Shown here: positions 11,193-23,792 of the stretch, piece by piece
Layout of the letters: every line of letters starts with the position of its first letter
Numbering within the stretch: position 1 is the first letter of the stretch
The notes under the pieces: model-generated
What the model was told of the DNA's origin: nothing
Seen by the model: the letters and a program-made list of their open reading frames with translations, nothing else
Databases searched by the model: none
Made by a program: the position numbers and the translations under genes
Source: Apostichopus japonicus
Taxonomy: Eukaryota > Echinodermata > Holothuroidea > Aspidochirotida > Stichopodidae
Reading direction: 5' to 3'
Length of the DNA stretch: 64,000 nt
Assembly: GCF_037975245.1 (NCBI RefSeq)
Contig: NC_092579.1
Span: 4,242,001 to 4,306,000, forward strand

Positions 11193-11296
11193 TTGGTATT
11201 CTGTTAATTGCTCGTAAAGGTCTGAGCACCCTAATAGTTCGAATTGCGGATAGATTCAAGTTCATGGACTCCATATCAATTGCATATTCCGCAATC
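11193..11296 (-). CDS. T-type calcium channel, exon encoding the IS4 voltage sensor
   Basis: This 104-nt internal exon on the minus strand follows a TTTTGTAG acceptor (11299-11297) and ends before GTGAGT (11192-11187). One base completes the split Gly codon of the previous exon; the exon then encodes [19 protein letters not shown] and [15 protein letters not shown], ending in phase 1. The IS4 segment has arginines at every third position ([10 protein letters not shown]) plus a further Arg four residues on, the voltage-sensing pattern of domain I. Phase 2 in and phase 1 out fit both neighbours exactly. The exon was too short to stand out as an open reading frame and was found by following the protein family through the intron. 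It is separated from the IS1-IS3 exon by 34.4 kb. Confidence 0.95.
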
Positions 11297-13137
11297 CTAC
11301 AAAATAAATAGAAGGAAAAAACAAATAGTGGAATGGTCAGTTATTATAATTTGTGTTGACAATCAACTATATCCCAAAGAAAATGCAAAGTATCATAGTA
11401 ATGTATGAAATATCGATGGTGTTTGGTAAAATACACGCTGAAAATGAAAAGAAACGTCTATCATCACATGCATCCATTTAAAGATGACCTTTGGGTTTAC
11501 TTATACTCCTACTATCAGCACAGTTGACCGATTCAATTACTTCATTTCCATGGAAGCTTGCGGGGAATGCAATGTTTGCATTCAGAGCCCTCACACGGGG
11601 GTGGGGGGGATGGTGTTAAAGGGGAAGGTAGAAGGAGGGGTAATCAGCACCCGGTATAAGGGACGGTGGTAGAAAAGGGAAGGGGATGGGAGTAATGTTC
11701 ATAGAACTGATTTACATCACATCATATGACATTAGTCTGAATCTAAACCTAATTCAGCTCTTACAATGCTGTAATTCTCCTCACCGTCTACCGATATATA
11801 ATTTTGTCATTTTATGGACTTATTATGGCATAAATCAGACAATTCAATCATGTACCATTCTCATGATATTTCAATACAATCCAATAATTACAATTATGTA
11901 GCATTCTATTGCTTTTCTTCAAATTCCATAAATATGGTTTACTCTAACTTTACAAAATTGTTCCAGATATCGTTATCATTTTCCTCTATATATTACTGGG
12001 ATTTTATCTTTTTCAGTTTTAAATACCAGGATGCAAGTAGCCCATATAAAAAGAGCCTACAAACACATATAAAGCTAAAATGTTATTAAAACATTTTTAT
12101 GGGCTCATAGTGCTAGAACACGATCATGATGAGAATGTGCCTGTATGCATTCTCTCAGGTTAAAAAATGAAATGATTGAGGACGTACCCAGGGAGAAACT
12201 GGAAACTGTTGTGGTGAGTTTTTTATTTTTATTAAACCTAAAGCGTGCAACATAAAAACACTTCATCAAATGTCAAATGACTACCTTTGGTTTTTTTCTT
12301 TATTTTTCCTTTTTCGACCGAATGCGCAAATATCTTTTGGAGAAAAGATGGCAAGTACATTCAACTTGTATGACCAATCATATGTTAGGGATTAGACACG
12401 TGTCATGGGAAGTGTTTGCCTTGTACAGGCTTACGTTCTGGACAAGTTCGTACTTCAAACGGCTCTCAAAGAGGTGAGGCTGCAAAACAAGTACAGGAAA
12501 CATGTGCAGAGGGCGCTATATAGCTTAGTTTAGGTACTACACTAAAAGAAATGAAAATCTTTTCAAATTTTTAAACTCGGCTTTGTGACGTTCAAAATTT
12601 TTGAAATTTGACGCTATCCCTACAATGACTTAATTTCCATAACATTAATTGCAGCTCGAACATAATATTTCGTATAGAGTAACCAGAAAAACAAGTCCAA
12701 ACACTTGGCGGCTGTCCAATTAACTCTGTGCGTGAGATTTAAGACAGTTACAGTATAATATAAAGTGTCTGGGTGATAAACTGTTGAGCATGGAATTAAC
12801 TCATTTTCCACTCGTCCCATTAAAATTCGATGGTGATAAAATCCAGGCAGGGTTAATCACTGCAATCCATTTTTTTGTTGTTGGAATAACACTAGATATC
12901 AAAGCAAGTTTAGAGAAAGTATGTGTCCAAAAATGAAAAACTGATTTAAAGGAATCTTGGCAGTACTATAAATTGAGGGGCACTATGGTAAGTTTCCATC
13001 CACAACGACATCTTCTAGCTAGTCTTAATTTTACTTAAAAATTGAACTATCAAAATTAAATATTCCACGTAAATAAACCAATGATGATGATTATGAATAA
13101 AATGTGCCATTTTTTGTAGTGAATTCAATACATAGAT

Positions 13138-13252
13138 TAATAATAACCATAACAATAATAGTAACAATAAATATAAAAAAGGACAACAATAGTAACTATG
13201 ACAAAGAAAATAATAAAAGTAACAATACTGATAATAATAACAATAATAATAC
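13138..13252. repeat. Degenerate (AAT/AAC)n trinucleotide stretch
   Basis: Interspersed AATAAT, AACAAT and AGTAAC triplets over about 115 bp. The Tyr/Cys-rich frame on the minus strand is a repeat artefact. Confidence 0.75.
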
Positions 13253-13934
13253 ACCATTTAAAAGCATTAATAATTAAACAAATATATATGTCAACTCCTC
13301 TGAATGAAGGAAAATATGAACAAACTTTGAACATGAGAAGGGTAGAAGATTAATGAAATACATAAATTAATCCAGTATATTGTGTACCTTTTCTTTTCTT
13401 TTTGTGCTCTTTTTCTCTTTAAATTTTGCTCTTTTTCTTTTTATATTTGCCATTAACAATGATCATGTTTGAAACAGAAAGAACTTTCAATTTTAGTTGT
13501 TCCAAGACAATCTCATAACTTGAGAAAAATTGAAATAAAAAAAATAAAATAAAAAACAATGAAATAGAAATTGCCCAGTTTAGATGAAGAAGGTAAAACA
13601 ATGAGATGTGAGTTAATGGTTTCACACTCCGATGCAAAATGCACGTTCTTCCACTTCCAACATCATTGACCACGTTTTCAAGAGTAGTACTACAACAACA
13701 AGTACTTAAGAGATTTGAAATATTAACAAAATGAGTTATTTTGGGGCACAAACAGGCTAAAAGTTATTTTCATGTTTCCTGAGTACTCATTGTTCAATCT
13801 TGACATGATTTGAAAGGAAATGTGACTGATTTGTTCAATTGTTATATTTTTTTATTTTAATTGTTTTTTTCTTCATTTTCAAAATTTGACTGTTACAATT
13901 TTTCAATGTTAATGAAAGTGTTGGGGCTTTGGTT

Positions 13935-14066
13935 GATCTGAGGGCTGAAGTTCTGAGGGCTGAACATCTGAGGGCTGAAGATATGAGGGCTGGAGGGCTG
14001 AAGATCTGAGGGCTGAAGATCTGAGGGCTGAAGATATGAGGGCTGAAAATCTGAAGGCTGAAGATC
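13935..14066. repeat. 15-bp minisatellite
   Basis: About eight copies of GATCTGAGGGCTGAA plus one shortened unit. The period is a multiple of three, so the open frames on the minus strand here (IFSPQ or LQPSD repeats) are artefacts of the repeat. Confidence 0.92.
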
Positions 14067-14853
14067 ATCAAAGAAAGTTTTCCTAAAAATTAACTCCTTT
14101 TGTTCTGTGAATTTCATTCCACAGTCGCCCAAAGATATAAACAGAGAGCACAATAGAAGCAAAATGCACAATGAATGAACATAAAAATTAATACTTATAA
14201 TATATAATAGAAAATCATCAGAATGAAATAAAAATAATCAGAATAAAAACAGACAGCTATAAGAAAGAAACCTTTCACAATCATTACTGTGAATTTGTTA
14301 GAAGGCTTCACAATATTATAGGACAGCCTGCATTTTAATGTAGTGGAAAAGTGGAAATGATATGAAGGTCATGACTTATAGTGTTGTAAGTTTATGTTTC
14401 CGAGACTTTTGCATGTCTTTGGAAGATGATCATACAACTCATTATACCATATCAATTAAAAACCTATACCTAAGTTATCTTTTTCCAGATTGCCAAAAAA
14501 TTAAAACTTTCACTCATTTCTCAGTAAACTTACTACAATATTTATCGTAAATATATCGTAAATACGACATGGCGTTATCACTAACTATTAAACCACTAAG
14601 ATACAATTCCTTCTTCACACAGACTTTTATTTTACAAATTACGAAGAGTATTCTATTCCAGATCTTCTCTTTATCCTCCCCCTCCGCCTCTCCCACACTC
14701 CCAAGGATGGAAAAGTTTCCCTTTTGTAAGGTAAATTTATGGTCATGTCCATGTACAAGCAGAGAGAGATCGAAAGAATTTTATCTAACTTTAAAAACAA
14801 TAAGACAATGACTGTTATAGCCCTTTTTAGCAAAAACAAAGTTCCTGCCAAAT

Positions 14854-14931
14854 GCCACTGTAGATAGCGGCACTGTAGATAGCACCACTGTTGATAGCGC
14901 CACTGTACATCTAGCCACTGTACATCTAGCC
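14854..14931. repeat. 15-16-bp minisatellite
   Basis: About five units of GCCACTGTAGATAGCG and variants ending in CATCTA, arranged directly in tandem. Confidence 0.85.
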
Positions 14932-15715
14932 AATATAATTTACCATGGAAGGCAGATGACAGGCTTAATTCAGCATATCCACCTTCATTGCTATCAAAAC
15001 CTATCTTAGATATAACAATCTTATAGATAGATTGATTTGATGTCTCATCTATGCATGCATCAATTGTTTTATCTTATTCTGTTATTTTCTAAAGTTCATT
15101 TTAAATATTCAATCGTGTACCTCACTATACAGACAGATTGTATATATAGTAGAGTGATATTGCAGATTACCACGGCAGCAAAGTCACTGACCTGACTGGC
15201 AAATTTTCAAAACAGCAGTCAGCTAATAGCTCAGTCACGCATTCATCTCTAGCTAGAGAGAACACAGTTACAGTAGAGAGAGACACGATAATGTCTGAAA
15301 TACTCCAGCTGGTAGTGAAGTCTATGCTAACTCTATGCTGATATCCCTTAGCAACAGTACAGTGGACTTGTATTTCACTTATGTGTTTAAAGCTAGCATG
15401 TTTGCTATGCAATGCATGTTACAGTATATTTAGTGTACATACTAATATGCATGTTACTTAATTGACATGATCTGTGTTTTTTCCAAGATTCCATCTTGTT
15501 TGTCCCAAAAACTCCACATTTGTTCTAGAGACTGACATACTGAGAGAGATTTCCATACGGTGGCTGCAATAAAGAGACAACTTGAGACCCGGGATAATTA
15601 TACATTATCCCCAGGCCCCCCTTTGAGGACATCATTTCTCCTTACTAATTTTGTAAAATGTAATCATCCTTCATACCATATTTCCCCAGGCCCTCTAATA
15701 GACCAGAACCCTGAG

Positions 15716-15816
15716 GTTGTAGCTCCGGACCCCGAGCTTGTAGCTCCGGACCCCGGGGTTGTAGCTCCGGACCCCGGGGTTGTAGCTCTAGACCCGGGGT
15801 TTTAGCTCTGATCCCC
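15716..15816. repeat. 21-bp minisatellite
   Basis: Five units of GTTGTAGCTCCGGACCCCGG type; the last two are diverged. It is GC-rich compared with its surroundings, and the frame on the plus strand reads as VVAPDPG repeats. Confidence 0.9.
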
Positions 15817-18689
15817 TCCCCCCCGTCTCGTCAGGACTGACTTAATACTGTATACATCGTATGAATTTTTACTGCTTGTGCTAAAAGTCTGATGTCTATG
15901 CTACTGGTGGTAATAGTTTTACTTTAGTTGTTTGTCAAACAAATTACTGAAATTACACTGCATGTTCTTCTGACCTATTTCTAATTGGTAGCAAGTAATT
16001 AATTACCAGATTACCTTAACTAAAAATACAGAGCACCCCCCTCTATCCCCCCACACACCCCTGCTTACTTTCTATGCAACAATAACTGACACAATCATTG
16101 CACGATTCCATATCCATGAAATAACATTCCCTACAGCCCTTTCTTTTCTGTCAAGAACAGCAAATTAAATTATCACACAACTTGATAATTTATGTGACAT
16201 TATAACCCAGAATAGCTACCACCAAGTTTGTTTTTTGTTTTCCTTCCATTTCTCATGCACGATTCAGAAAGAAAAAAATAGAAAAGAAGAGAAGTGAGAG
16301 AAATGCTGAAAATGGAGATGGATGAACTTGAAAGGTGGAAAGAAGAGTTTTATGACCTCCCCTGATGAGAGCAATCACTTTCATCTTCCGAGCCCGTATC
16401 AATAATCTGGTTGATGGTGAAACGGTTGTAAGCCCGAGGACATCATTTCAGGTGACCCAAATAAACGTGCGTGTCACCAAACAGAACTTTGAGGACACAT
16501 TGTTAGATTAAGCGTAGGTTATCTGAGAGATTACCAGCTCGAGAAAATCGATTACTCAAATAGCGTGGCTGACACCTATAGGTCCCGGAGACTAAATAGT
16601 AAGCGTTGTCGTTTTTTTTTGGAACTTGCACAGCTTCGTTATTCTTATGTTATTGGATGTTACCAATCGTGCCAAATGACTTGAAAGGGATGATGTACTC
16701 TTTTCAATTCTGACCTTTTGGAAATTTCCTCCAAGCGGAGTGATACTAAGAGATTGGGGCGAGAAACATGAGCAGGTCATTAGATTAACCGAGTGATAGT
16801 TGATACCCTGGCGTTTGAAACCATCAGAGGATTCAAAGAAAATCGTTCAGCTTTAAAACTGATTGCCTTTATGCATGACTCGAGAATTATATAACGTTAT
16901 ATTTATATATCAAAAAATGAATGTTCATGTATGTACGGTATTGCCCTAGAGCTACTACTACTTCTTGGAAATTTTTATATCTTGATCAGCTAGCTAGCAT
17001 ACTAATTAAAGTTATCAAATACTAGGAATATAATCAAGACCATGGATATCATCCTATTTAATTATCTGAAAATCTTTGAACACCTGTTTACTCAGAAAGA
17101 AGACAATGCGATCTTCAACAGTGACAGCCATTTCGTCGTCATACCAATTTCTCTCTCGAAACGTCGTGATCTTCAAGAAGAGACAGACTTTGACTTCGAC
17201 ATTCTCCAATATGGTTTTGCACCCTGAAGGGTCTTTTATGATAAGTAATAAACAGAACGCCAGGCAAACATATCCGCCTTTCTGAGGCTGTCTTGGCACG
17301 GTGCGATTCCAGAGCAAGTTTTTTTGACAGTAACGATCTCTTTTTTACCCTTCCAGTAGCGCTAACAAATTTGTTTGGCATACTGTCAGGTTTAACAGTT
17401 TGTTTTCCCGTAGCACGGCCCCGGTGACAGATAAACGGTAGAAAGTTAGTTGATAGAAAGATTCAAAATGAAAGAAACGGGGGGAAAAAAAGGCTGAAAG
17501 CTAAAAGGAACATTGTGGTACAGGGATATATCGTATCGTAGACTTTAATTGATACACATCTTACAATGCTCAAGCAATTTCTATAAAAAACAGATTTTAT
17601 GAGTCGAGATTGGTCAGTTGAGGTGTTCACAGCTAGCTTAACCCCTTCGACAACATCTTTGGGTTGGATATATAACTAAGTTTCATCGATTTGTAATTTT
17701 GAGCAATAACTACGGTGTAAGCTGTTCATTGATTATTAATTTGCTGGAGAACTGGTGACCTAACCGAAACCTCTGTATGAACCCCTAAACACTGCATGGA
17801 ACTAATACGGATATCACACGCAAGTATTCAAAACAGCCGTTAGACTCTAAAAATATCTCAGTGAGGATAACTTCTCTAAACTTAGATATTCTATTTCGGA
17901 TCCTTTATCTTTATCTTTGTCCTTTCGCACATCCAAACATAGTCTATCGAGGGGCCCGAATGAGGGACCGACGGACCCCTGCTACCAATGACAATGCTTT
18001 GAATTAAGGCTGTTTCCCAAGTGGATTACATCTGTTAAACCTGCAGCCAGGAAAATACCACTACGGATCGATGCATGTAGACTTTACTATACAGTTACAG
18101 AATATTGCACATTACACAACTCAGATCTTAACCATGGGCGGCGGATACAGGTTATCAGCAGGAGGAGGATTGAGGGGGGTTTCTCTCCTCCCTCCACCCC
18201 CCACCCCCTGAAAATTGTGAGATGGTGCATTTCTGAGGTATATTTAGGCTGTAAATTAAGTCTATAATAAGATCTTTTTGTACATGAAACGTTGTGCTAT
18301 AATGGACTACAATTTTACACAGCTTTCTGATAGTACAAACTATAGAATAATAAATAAAATAAAAAATTCATTGCACCAGAGCTAATTAGCTAACGTTGAT
18401 ACAGGGGTTAATTTACAGGGAATGTCTAGAACATTAGCGCCCAGCGAAGCTATGTACACTAGCAGTAAAAAACGCAGAATATTTTGCTTAACACTTTTTT
18501 TCTCTGTTTTCTTTGTTCTAATACAATCTTGTTCTAATTAATCAATTCTTTGCCCTTTGTAATCTCGTTTAATTGAATTCTCATTTCATTTGTCTGTTCC
18601 TTAATGTGGCTAATATATAACATTACATACATATACTGTATGTCAAATTGCATATATATATGAGCCAATCCCATTTTTATTATTAGTGA

Positions 18690-18993
18690 TTGGGACAGCT
18701 AATGTTTGATGTCCCCGTAATACATAGTGCATCAGTTTCAAGTCAAAGCTGAAAACCTACCTATTTAGGCAACATTACTGCAATATATAAACTGTGTATT
18801 CAACTCTATTCATGTGCAGTACTCCAACACACTCAAATGTGCATGCATTTTTATTCTTCATACTCATCTATATTGTATTTTATTCTACAGTTTTACTACA
18901 TATTATGTGTCATTTATTTTTTTTACTGTAACATAGCGTTTTAGAGCACTTTTGTGGATTTTACGCTTTATAAAATAAATTATTATTATTATT
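18690..18993 (+). mobile_element. LINE 3' end fragment, plus strand
   Basis: The fragment encodes FKSKLKTYLFRQHYCNI and then a stop (18788-18790), the typical last residues of the reverse transcriptase polyprotein of CR1/L2-like LINEs. A 3' UTR follows, ending in 'acgctttataaaataaa' and a short (ATT)n tail (18972-18993). It is severely 5'-truncated, and the upstream limit is uncertain. Confidence 0.7.
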
Positions 18994-19348
18994 AGTTTCA
19001 TATTTTCTGTGATAGCATCTGATTGATCAAGAAGTAGCAAGAGGAACCGAAAGTGCTTTCAGAGCAAAAATTGGTACTTCATTACAAAGTAAGCTAATTA
19101 TATCAAAATTACCTGTAACAGGAATAGGTTTATAAAAGTATGTATGATAATTAACAGAATGAGTTAGTTTTCACCTCCCAAAATCACAGCAGAAATTGAT
19201 CAAGTTAGGTTATTAAGATCAAACGTTTGAAACTTACACAAAGATTACATTCTTTAACGGATTGGAAGATCCATATTTACATTAGATATTGAAAGCACTT
19301 TGTATAGTCCCCTTTGTTAGCGGGAGACTGGGCATCTATGCAATTATG

Positions 19349-19765
19349 TGTTAATAATCATAATAATAATAAATAAGACTTATATAGCGCCAAATCAGTA
19401 GACAAAAGTCACTGCTCAAGGCGTTTTACAAAGAAAGCAGATTAATTTATAAAAGAACAAGTGAAAAGATGGGTCTTAAGAAGACTTTTGAATGTAGAAA
19501 GTTTAGAGCAAGTTCGATTGTGGTCTGGTAAATTGTTCCAGAGATAAGAGCCAGAGTATTCGAAGCTTCTGTAATCATAGGTCTTCAAGCGTGGTTTAGG
19601 AACAGTTAAATACAGTTTGTTGGACAAACGAAGTGTGCGAGTTGGAATATTATGGCAAGAGAAGTTGTGACAGGTACACAGGCTGTTCCAGATGATGAGC
19701 ACAAAAGGTGAGAAGAAGTAGTTTATACTGAATTCTGTAGCTGATAGGGAGCCAGTGAAGTTTAT
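19349..19765 (-). pseudogene. LINE reverse transcriptase C-terminal remnant, minus strand
   Basis: Read on the minus strand from about 19765, LHWLPISYRIQYKLLLLTF begins a conserved C-terminal reverse-transcriptase block. After a frameshift the frame at 19702-19442 continues with YDYRSFEYSGSYLWNNLPDH and LSTFKSLLKTHLF, the typical LINE C-terminus. The 3' UTR then ends with 'gcgctatataagtcttat' and a (TTA)n tail (to about 19349). It is inactive because of truncation and frameshift. Its 3' end faces that of the plus-strand fragment at 18690-18993, tail to tail. Confidence 0.78.
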
Positions 19766-21654
19766 TTAGAAGTGGAGTGGTTCGGCATTTTCTTCCCTAA
19801 CTTTAATATGACAAGTTTTGCAGGGGTAAAAGGGATAACATTAAGAGCCACAACATGTGCTAGATATTCTGAAATGGCCAGAAAGTTTAATGACGACTTA
19901 AAACAGACTTTTGAGGTATATTTGTATCTGAGTACCTGGAGTATCTGTTTAATTTACATGGTAAACATAATGTTGTAGAATCTTTGTTGCAAGTTTACAG
20001 ATGAGAAAGGTACTTAGAATAGCCTTTAACAAAACCATTGAAGCAAGTCAAATGATACATTGTTTGTTTCCCATCACAGTCCCATTAAAACAAAGCAATA
20101 CAGAATCTCACGAGCCAATGAAATTACGTATTGTTATTTTCGATTTCTCTTCAAGTCCCACTGGAGACCTTTGCCTTTTGAATGGAACAAAGCCATTAAA
20201 GTAGATTGTCATGGATGCTTGGAACCTCATTGGACTGAGCCTGCCCCCCTCCTATCACCCCCCCCCTTCAATAGTGATAACTGTAAGAGAAACTCAGAAA
20301 CTGACCTTTATCAGTTCTGATCCTGAGTACATTCCTCAAATTATGTTAGCTGATAGAAAGTTAAATATATATTTTTTCATTTGGGTAATTTTGTTGTCCT
20401 CATGCTTGCACTAATAGGCATGACGATCCTTCAATTTATCCCCAAAAGCCCAAAGTAAAAAAAAAAAATGAAAGAAGTGTTTTTCATCTAGAATCAAGCA
20501 TCTTCAGGGATATCTAGCAGACATATGTCTATTCAACACCACAGGGAATTGTAAGTACCCTTCAATTACCGGCATGCAATGTAGAAGCTATATATGTCAA
20601 CTTTGGAGAGAAAAAAATAATACTTATTGCCCACAAGAAAAGGAGAGATCTTTCTTTCATGCCCATTTAGTATTTTTACTTTTGGGGGTTGTATTTGTGG
20701 GGGGGGGGGGGGGTGGGTGGCGGATGTTTGTTCAAACTTGATTCCATGAAAAGGTAATTTTAACAAGATTATTTTAGTCATTAAACAACTGAAGCCGAAC
20801 AATTTGATAAGTAACAGCAATAATTTCAGACTATGTTTATCCCAAAACTTTGATTGCCTTTTGATTCTCTTCTTAACGAGTGAATTCAACCCACAAGGCC
20901 ACCCACAGGTGTACGTGATACAAACAAGATTTCCTAAAGAATCCGATGTAAGCTATTTATATTTATCTTGATGGTTGGCCTAAATCACAGAAGACTAATG
21001 CATGGAAAGTTAGAGTAGAAAAAACTTATTGTCACCATTTTACAGAAGGCTTATGGACAGATGGACGGACGGACGGAAATACTCCAGCATAATTATCAAC
21101 TATTGTAGAAACAAGTATCTGAGGAACAGTATGCAGGTGCCTTTTATCTTTCCCCATCTGGAGATACTTATCTCAATTGACTGTGTGTACTTAGTTAAGC
21201 ACCATATGTATTTATTATTTGGCCCAAAAAATATGCTACATAGGCATAGAAACCAGATGGTAAGAATTTATATGATTTTTCTATTCACCGCTTTTATCAT
21301 CATTCCGAGACTCAATTTATGGCGATTTTTATTATTTTTCAAACATACATTTTATAATTTATATAAAATAATTAACTTGTTTTATTGTCTTTAAAGGAAT
21401 TTGATATACAGTAAATTGGTTCAGTCATGCAGTTAAAAGTTATGAGGAGTCAATGAACACACTCCATATATTGTTTATTCTTCTGAAATATCACACCCGG
21501 ATATTAAAGTGCTTGATATATCCGCTATACATAAATCAGCTGTATGAATTAATTCTCCATCGGTATATATACATGATTATACTTATGATAATGCCTCTTC
21601 AGTATGTGAACAGGCTTTCTGAGTGAAAGTCAGTAAATTAGTCAAGAAAAATGC

Positions 21655-21905
21655 AGGGAGGATGGGGTAGGACAAGGAATGGAAGAACAAGGAGGAGGGA
21701 AAGGAATAGGAGGGGATAGGGGGTAGGGAGGAAGGAGTGGAGTGGAGGGGGAATGGAGGAAGGATGAGATGGGGATGAGGAAGAGGAGATGGAGGTGGTG
21801 GGTAGGGAGGCAGGGAAAGGGGTAGAGGATCAGGAGAAGAAAGTGAGAGAGAAAGAGAGAGGAAGGGGAGAAGGAAATGATGAAGGAGAGGAAGAAGAGG
21901 GTATC
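21655..21905 (+). repeat. 250-bp polypurine tract
   Basis: The plus strand is almost only G and A (GGGAGGATGGGG-type words), with T at scattered places and very few C. It is low complexity and could form triplex or G-quadruplex structures. On the transcribed (minus) sense strand it is a C/T-rich tract deep in the 34-kb intron. The open frame on the minus strand is an artefact. Confidence 0.85.
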
Positions 21906-22990
21906 ATGAAACGTTAGCCAGTTTTGAAGATACCGTTTGTATTTTAATGACTGCATAATAAATATAATAACTGCTATGCTTCTAAACCAATCCCAGCTAT
22001 CTCAGCTATCACGCAGGAATGTGCGGCGAATCAAAGATGCCCACAGCTTGAGACCCAATAAACTTCAGTAACCGTACCAATTGTTTACATACATGGTAGA
22101 AAAACTATTTTAAATATAAACAATAACAACACTTCGGGATGGAGACGATACCAGACCAGCTAGCTGCCACTGTTTTTATGTTTAATGCTATAATACTCGA
22201 CAGCAAGTGATCCACACGGCCTATAAATCAAGACTGAGAAAACCTGAACCCTTCAAGAATTCACTGAAGCACAGCTTCATCTTCTCGAGATGACCTTTTG
22301 TCTGACAAAATTCAAACCCCCAAGATTGCAGAGTTATGTGCAGCTTGGGAATACAGGCAACTATTAAAAGGTTAAGTTCAATGATGGGTCACTTCTATTG
22401 TCAAGTGTCAATGTTTTATTGAAATGTCAGCTGAAAAGCTTAGGCTGACTAGCCTAACAAATGAGTGGTAATGTTTTATACTCTAGTACATTTGTGCATT
22501 GATGATAGAAAGTTTGATATTGACACGGTCACAATTTTTTATTCGAAAACAGTTGTTGCTATGGAACAAGATCTTCAAGAAACCAAAATCTTTCTTCAAG
22601 CCAAAGGAGCAATCATTTTACCTGAAATTCAAAAACGAGGTATTAACTTGAACTGCAAATGAGGAAGTTTGGTATAAGGTAATCATTCTCTCCAGATAAG
22701 AGGAGATGTATTATGTCATACTATATAGTTATTATCCTTTCTCATAAAATATACTCTCCATGGAATCAACCTAACACAATTGACACTTATGGCCCCCATT
22801 CAATAAAAAATGAAAGTTTCACAGATTAATCGTGCCAACTTTTATTTTCAACAGATGCTCAGTGAAACCAGCACTTGTCATCCTCAGAAGTTTCCTCTCC
22901 TTCCTCCCAGCTTCCCTTACCAAAGTTGAGAAAAAATGTGAAATTGCAAACTGTATTCTTGAAGCAAAAATCATTTATTACAAATTATGC

Positions 22991-23674
22991 CTAAGGTGCA
23001 TTATGATTAAAACTGTAACTAATTTTGCCAAAGGTGAAAGGTAACCACAATAACAGAACATAGCACTCACATATATTTTAGGAATTCAAGAATTTTTTCC
23101 CTCTTTTTTTCTTCTTTGTATAGCTGGTAAGCTCACCTATTTCTATAATAGATATCAACTTTCTATAAATTGTGAGGCTAAAAGAATTATTCCCCAAATT
23201 TTCAAATTCTTCTATGACTTTTTCTTCTTCTTCTCTTCTCCTTCAAGAAGTTCACGTAAATGTCATCATAGACTTCAGCAGTCAGATGTATATCAGGAGA
23301 TGTCAATTTTCAGTCAACTTATATTTATTGATCTAAGGTGCATTATGATTAAAACTATAACTAATTTTGCCAAAGGTGAAAGGTAACCACAATAACAGAA
23401 CATAGCACTCACATATATTTTAGGAATTCAAGAATTTTTTCCCTCTTTTTTTCTTCTTTGTATAGCTGGTAAGCTCACCTATTTCTATAATAGATATCAA
23501 CTTTCTATAAATTGTGAGGCTAAAAGAATTATTCCCCAAATTTTCAAATTCTTCTATGACTTTTTCTTCTTCTTCTCTTCTCCTTCAAGAAGTTCATGTA
23601 AATGTCATCATAGACTTCAGCTGTCAGATGTATATCAGGAGATGTCAATTTTCAGTCAACTTATATTTATTGAT
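22991..23674. repeat. 342-bp near-perfect tandem duplication
   Basis: Unit 1 (22991-23332) and unit 2 (23333-23674) both begin CTAAGGTGCATTATGATT and end TTATATTTATTGAT. I count three differences by eye (ctgtaac/ctataac, cacgtaa/catgtaa, cagcag/cagctg), so the duplication is recent or homogenised. Confidence 0.93.
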
Positions 23675-23744
23675 CGCCGATTAACGGAAAAGTACAACTG
23701 TCCGTTGACCTTTCTGTGTGTTCTGTCAATCTACTGTACGTGAT

Positions 23745-23792
23745 GTAATTACTATTGAACCATAAACTGTAATTACTATTAAACCATAAACT
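23745..23792. repeat. 24-bp tandem duplication
   Basis: GTAATTACTATTGAACCATA and its continuation AACT (23745-23768) are repeated at once (23769-23792) with one change. Confidence 0.85.

Noticed and set aside
15560-15805. 81-codon frame ending in APDPG repeats
   Set aside because: The repeats come from the 21-bp minisatellite, whose length is a multiple of three; there is no conserved part.
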